Below, one piece after another: positions 63,775-64,000 of a stretch of 64,000 nucleotides of DNA. A program made the position numbers and the translations under genes. The notes under the pieces are model-generated. The model saw only the letters and a list, made by a program, of their open reading frames with translations, had not been told where the DNA came from and did no database searches. Numbering within the stretch: the first letter of the stretch is position 1; each line of letters begins with the position of its first letter. The DNA comes from Gammaproteobacteria bacterium (lineage in GTDB: Bacteria; Pseudomonadota; Gammaproteobacteria; UBA6429; Thiohalophilaceae), in contig JAOUNS010000013.1 in the NCBI GenBank assembly GCA_029880855.1, positions 62,001-126,000 of the forward strand, read 5' to 3'.

Positions 63775-64000
63775 ATTCAACCCCCGATCCATCGTCTGCC
63801 AGTTGGCCCTGATGCAGAATGATCTGCCGGGTCTGCATTTCCCTGATCAGCTCCAGGTCATGGCTGGCTACCAGCACGGTAACGCCGACCTGGGAGAATT
63901 CACGGAAGATATGCATGATCTCCCGTGACAGGTCCGGGTCGAGGTTGCCGGTGGGTTCATCCGCCAGCAGTAACAGGGGTTTGTGCACCACGGCCCGGGC
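63764..64000 (-). CDS. ftsE: cell division ATP-binding protein FtsE, 3' part
   Basis: The gene runs off the right edge; only the last 78 residues are present. Visible ABC ATPase features are ARAVVHKP, Walker B and D-loop (LLLLADEPTGNLDP), and the switch His in VLVASHDLELI. With FtsX it forms the FtsEX complex. The Walker A and signature motifs lie outside the window. Confidence 0.93.
   Translation of the reverse strand, partial: ARAVVHKPLLLLADEPTGNLDPDLSREIMHIFREFSQVGVTVLVASHDLELIREMQTRQIILHQGQLADDGSGVEYGQ

Overview
This 64 kb window is chromosomal DNA of a respiring gammaproteobacterium. The evidence is gene order: gmk-rpoZ-spoT, then ridA-recG-ubiC-ubiA, a bioBFHCD operon, a cox operon encoding a caa3-type oxidase (subunit II carries a cytochrome c domain), a complete ccoNOQP-ccoGHIS cluster for a cbb3 oxidase, and rpoH next to ftsX-ftsE. 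The layout resembles sulfur-oxidising Chromatiales-like lineages, but nothing fixes the genus. No tRNA, rRNA, insertion sequence, prophage structural gene or CRISPR array was seen.

Layout. 1-3803: end of an outer-membrane barrel gene, gmk, rpoZ, spoT. 4038-26261: a 22 kb accessory region lying between spoT and ridA, which are neighbours in many gammaproteobacteria. It holds (a) an MCP-like protein; (b) a 0.7 kb noncoding stretch full of inverted repeats; (c) a tightly overlapping minus-strand operon encoding a membrane-anchored amidase, a related membrane protein, two coiled-coil proteins and outer membrane phospholipase A; (d) an SPFH/NfeD pair; (e) an operon encoding an SPFH-zinc ribbon protein, two DUF4178-like proteins, a small exported peptide, a DUF350 protein, a membrane spermidine-synthase-like protein and a SnoaL-like protein, divergent from a Ser/Thr kinase with cysteine-containing TPRs; (f) a GH19 muramidase/chitinase-like enzyme; (g) a radical SAM/SPASM enzyme translationally coupled to an Ala/Gly/Cys 15-residue-repeat peptide, a likely unreported RiPP-type system; (h) a possible clan-CD (caspase-like) protein coupled to a lipoprotein. 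26500-34709: ridA, recG, ubiC, ubiA, envelope proteins, a HEIGH metalloprotease-like protein, comF.

34784-39811: the biotin operon, headed by an unknown membrane protein and preceded by a well-matched BirA operator overlapping a promoter and the comF start. 40258-48350: cox structural and assembly genes including heme A synthesis. 48598-57417: cbb3 oxidase with its maturation genes and two small membrane ORFs. 57588-60339: a VWA-domain protein and a coiled-coil membrane protein. 60412-64000 (minus strand): rpoH with a near-perfect CIRCE operator, a two-receiver diguanylate cyclase, ftsX and the 3' end of ftsE.

The strongest candidates for new biology are the Cys-repeat peptide/radical SAM pair (21811-23765), the amidase/membrane/phospholipase operon (6071-9890), the BirA-controlled unknown membrane gene (34784-35254), and the kinase/SPFH/polyamine-synthase-like envelope module (11700-20107).
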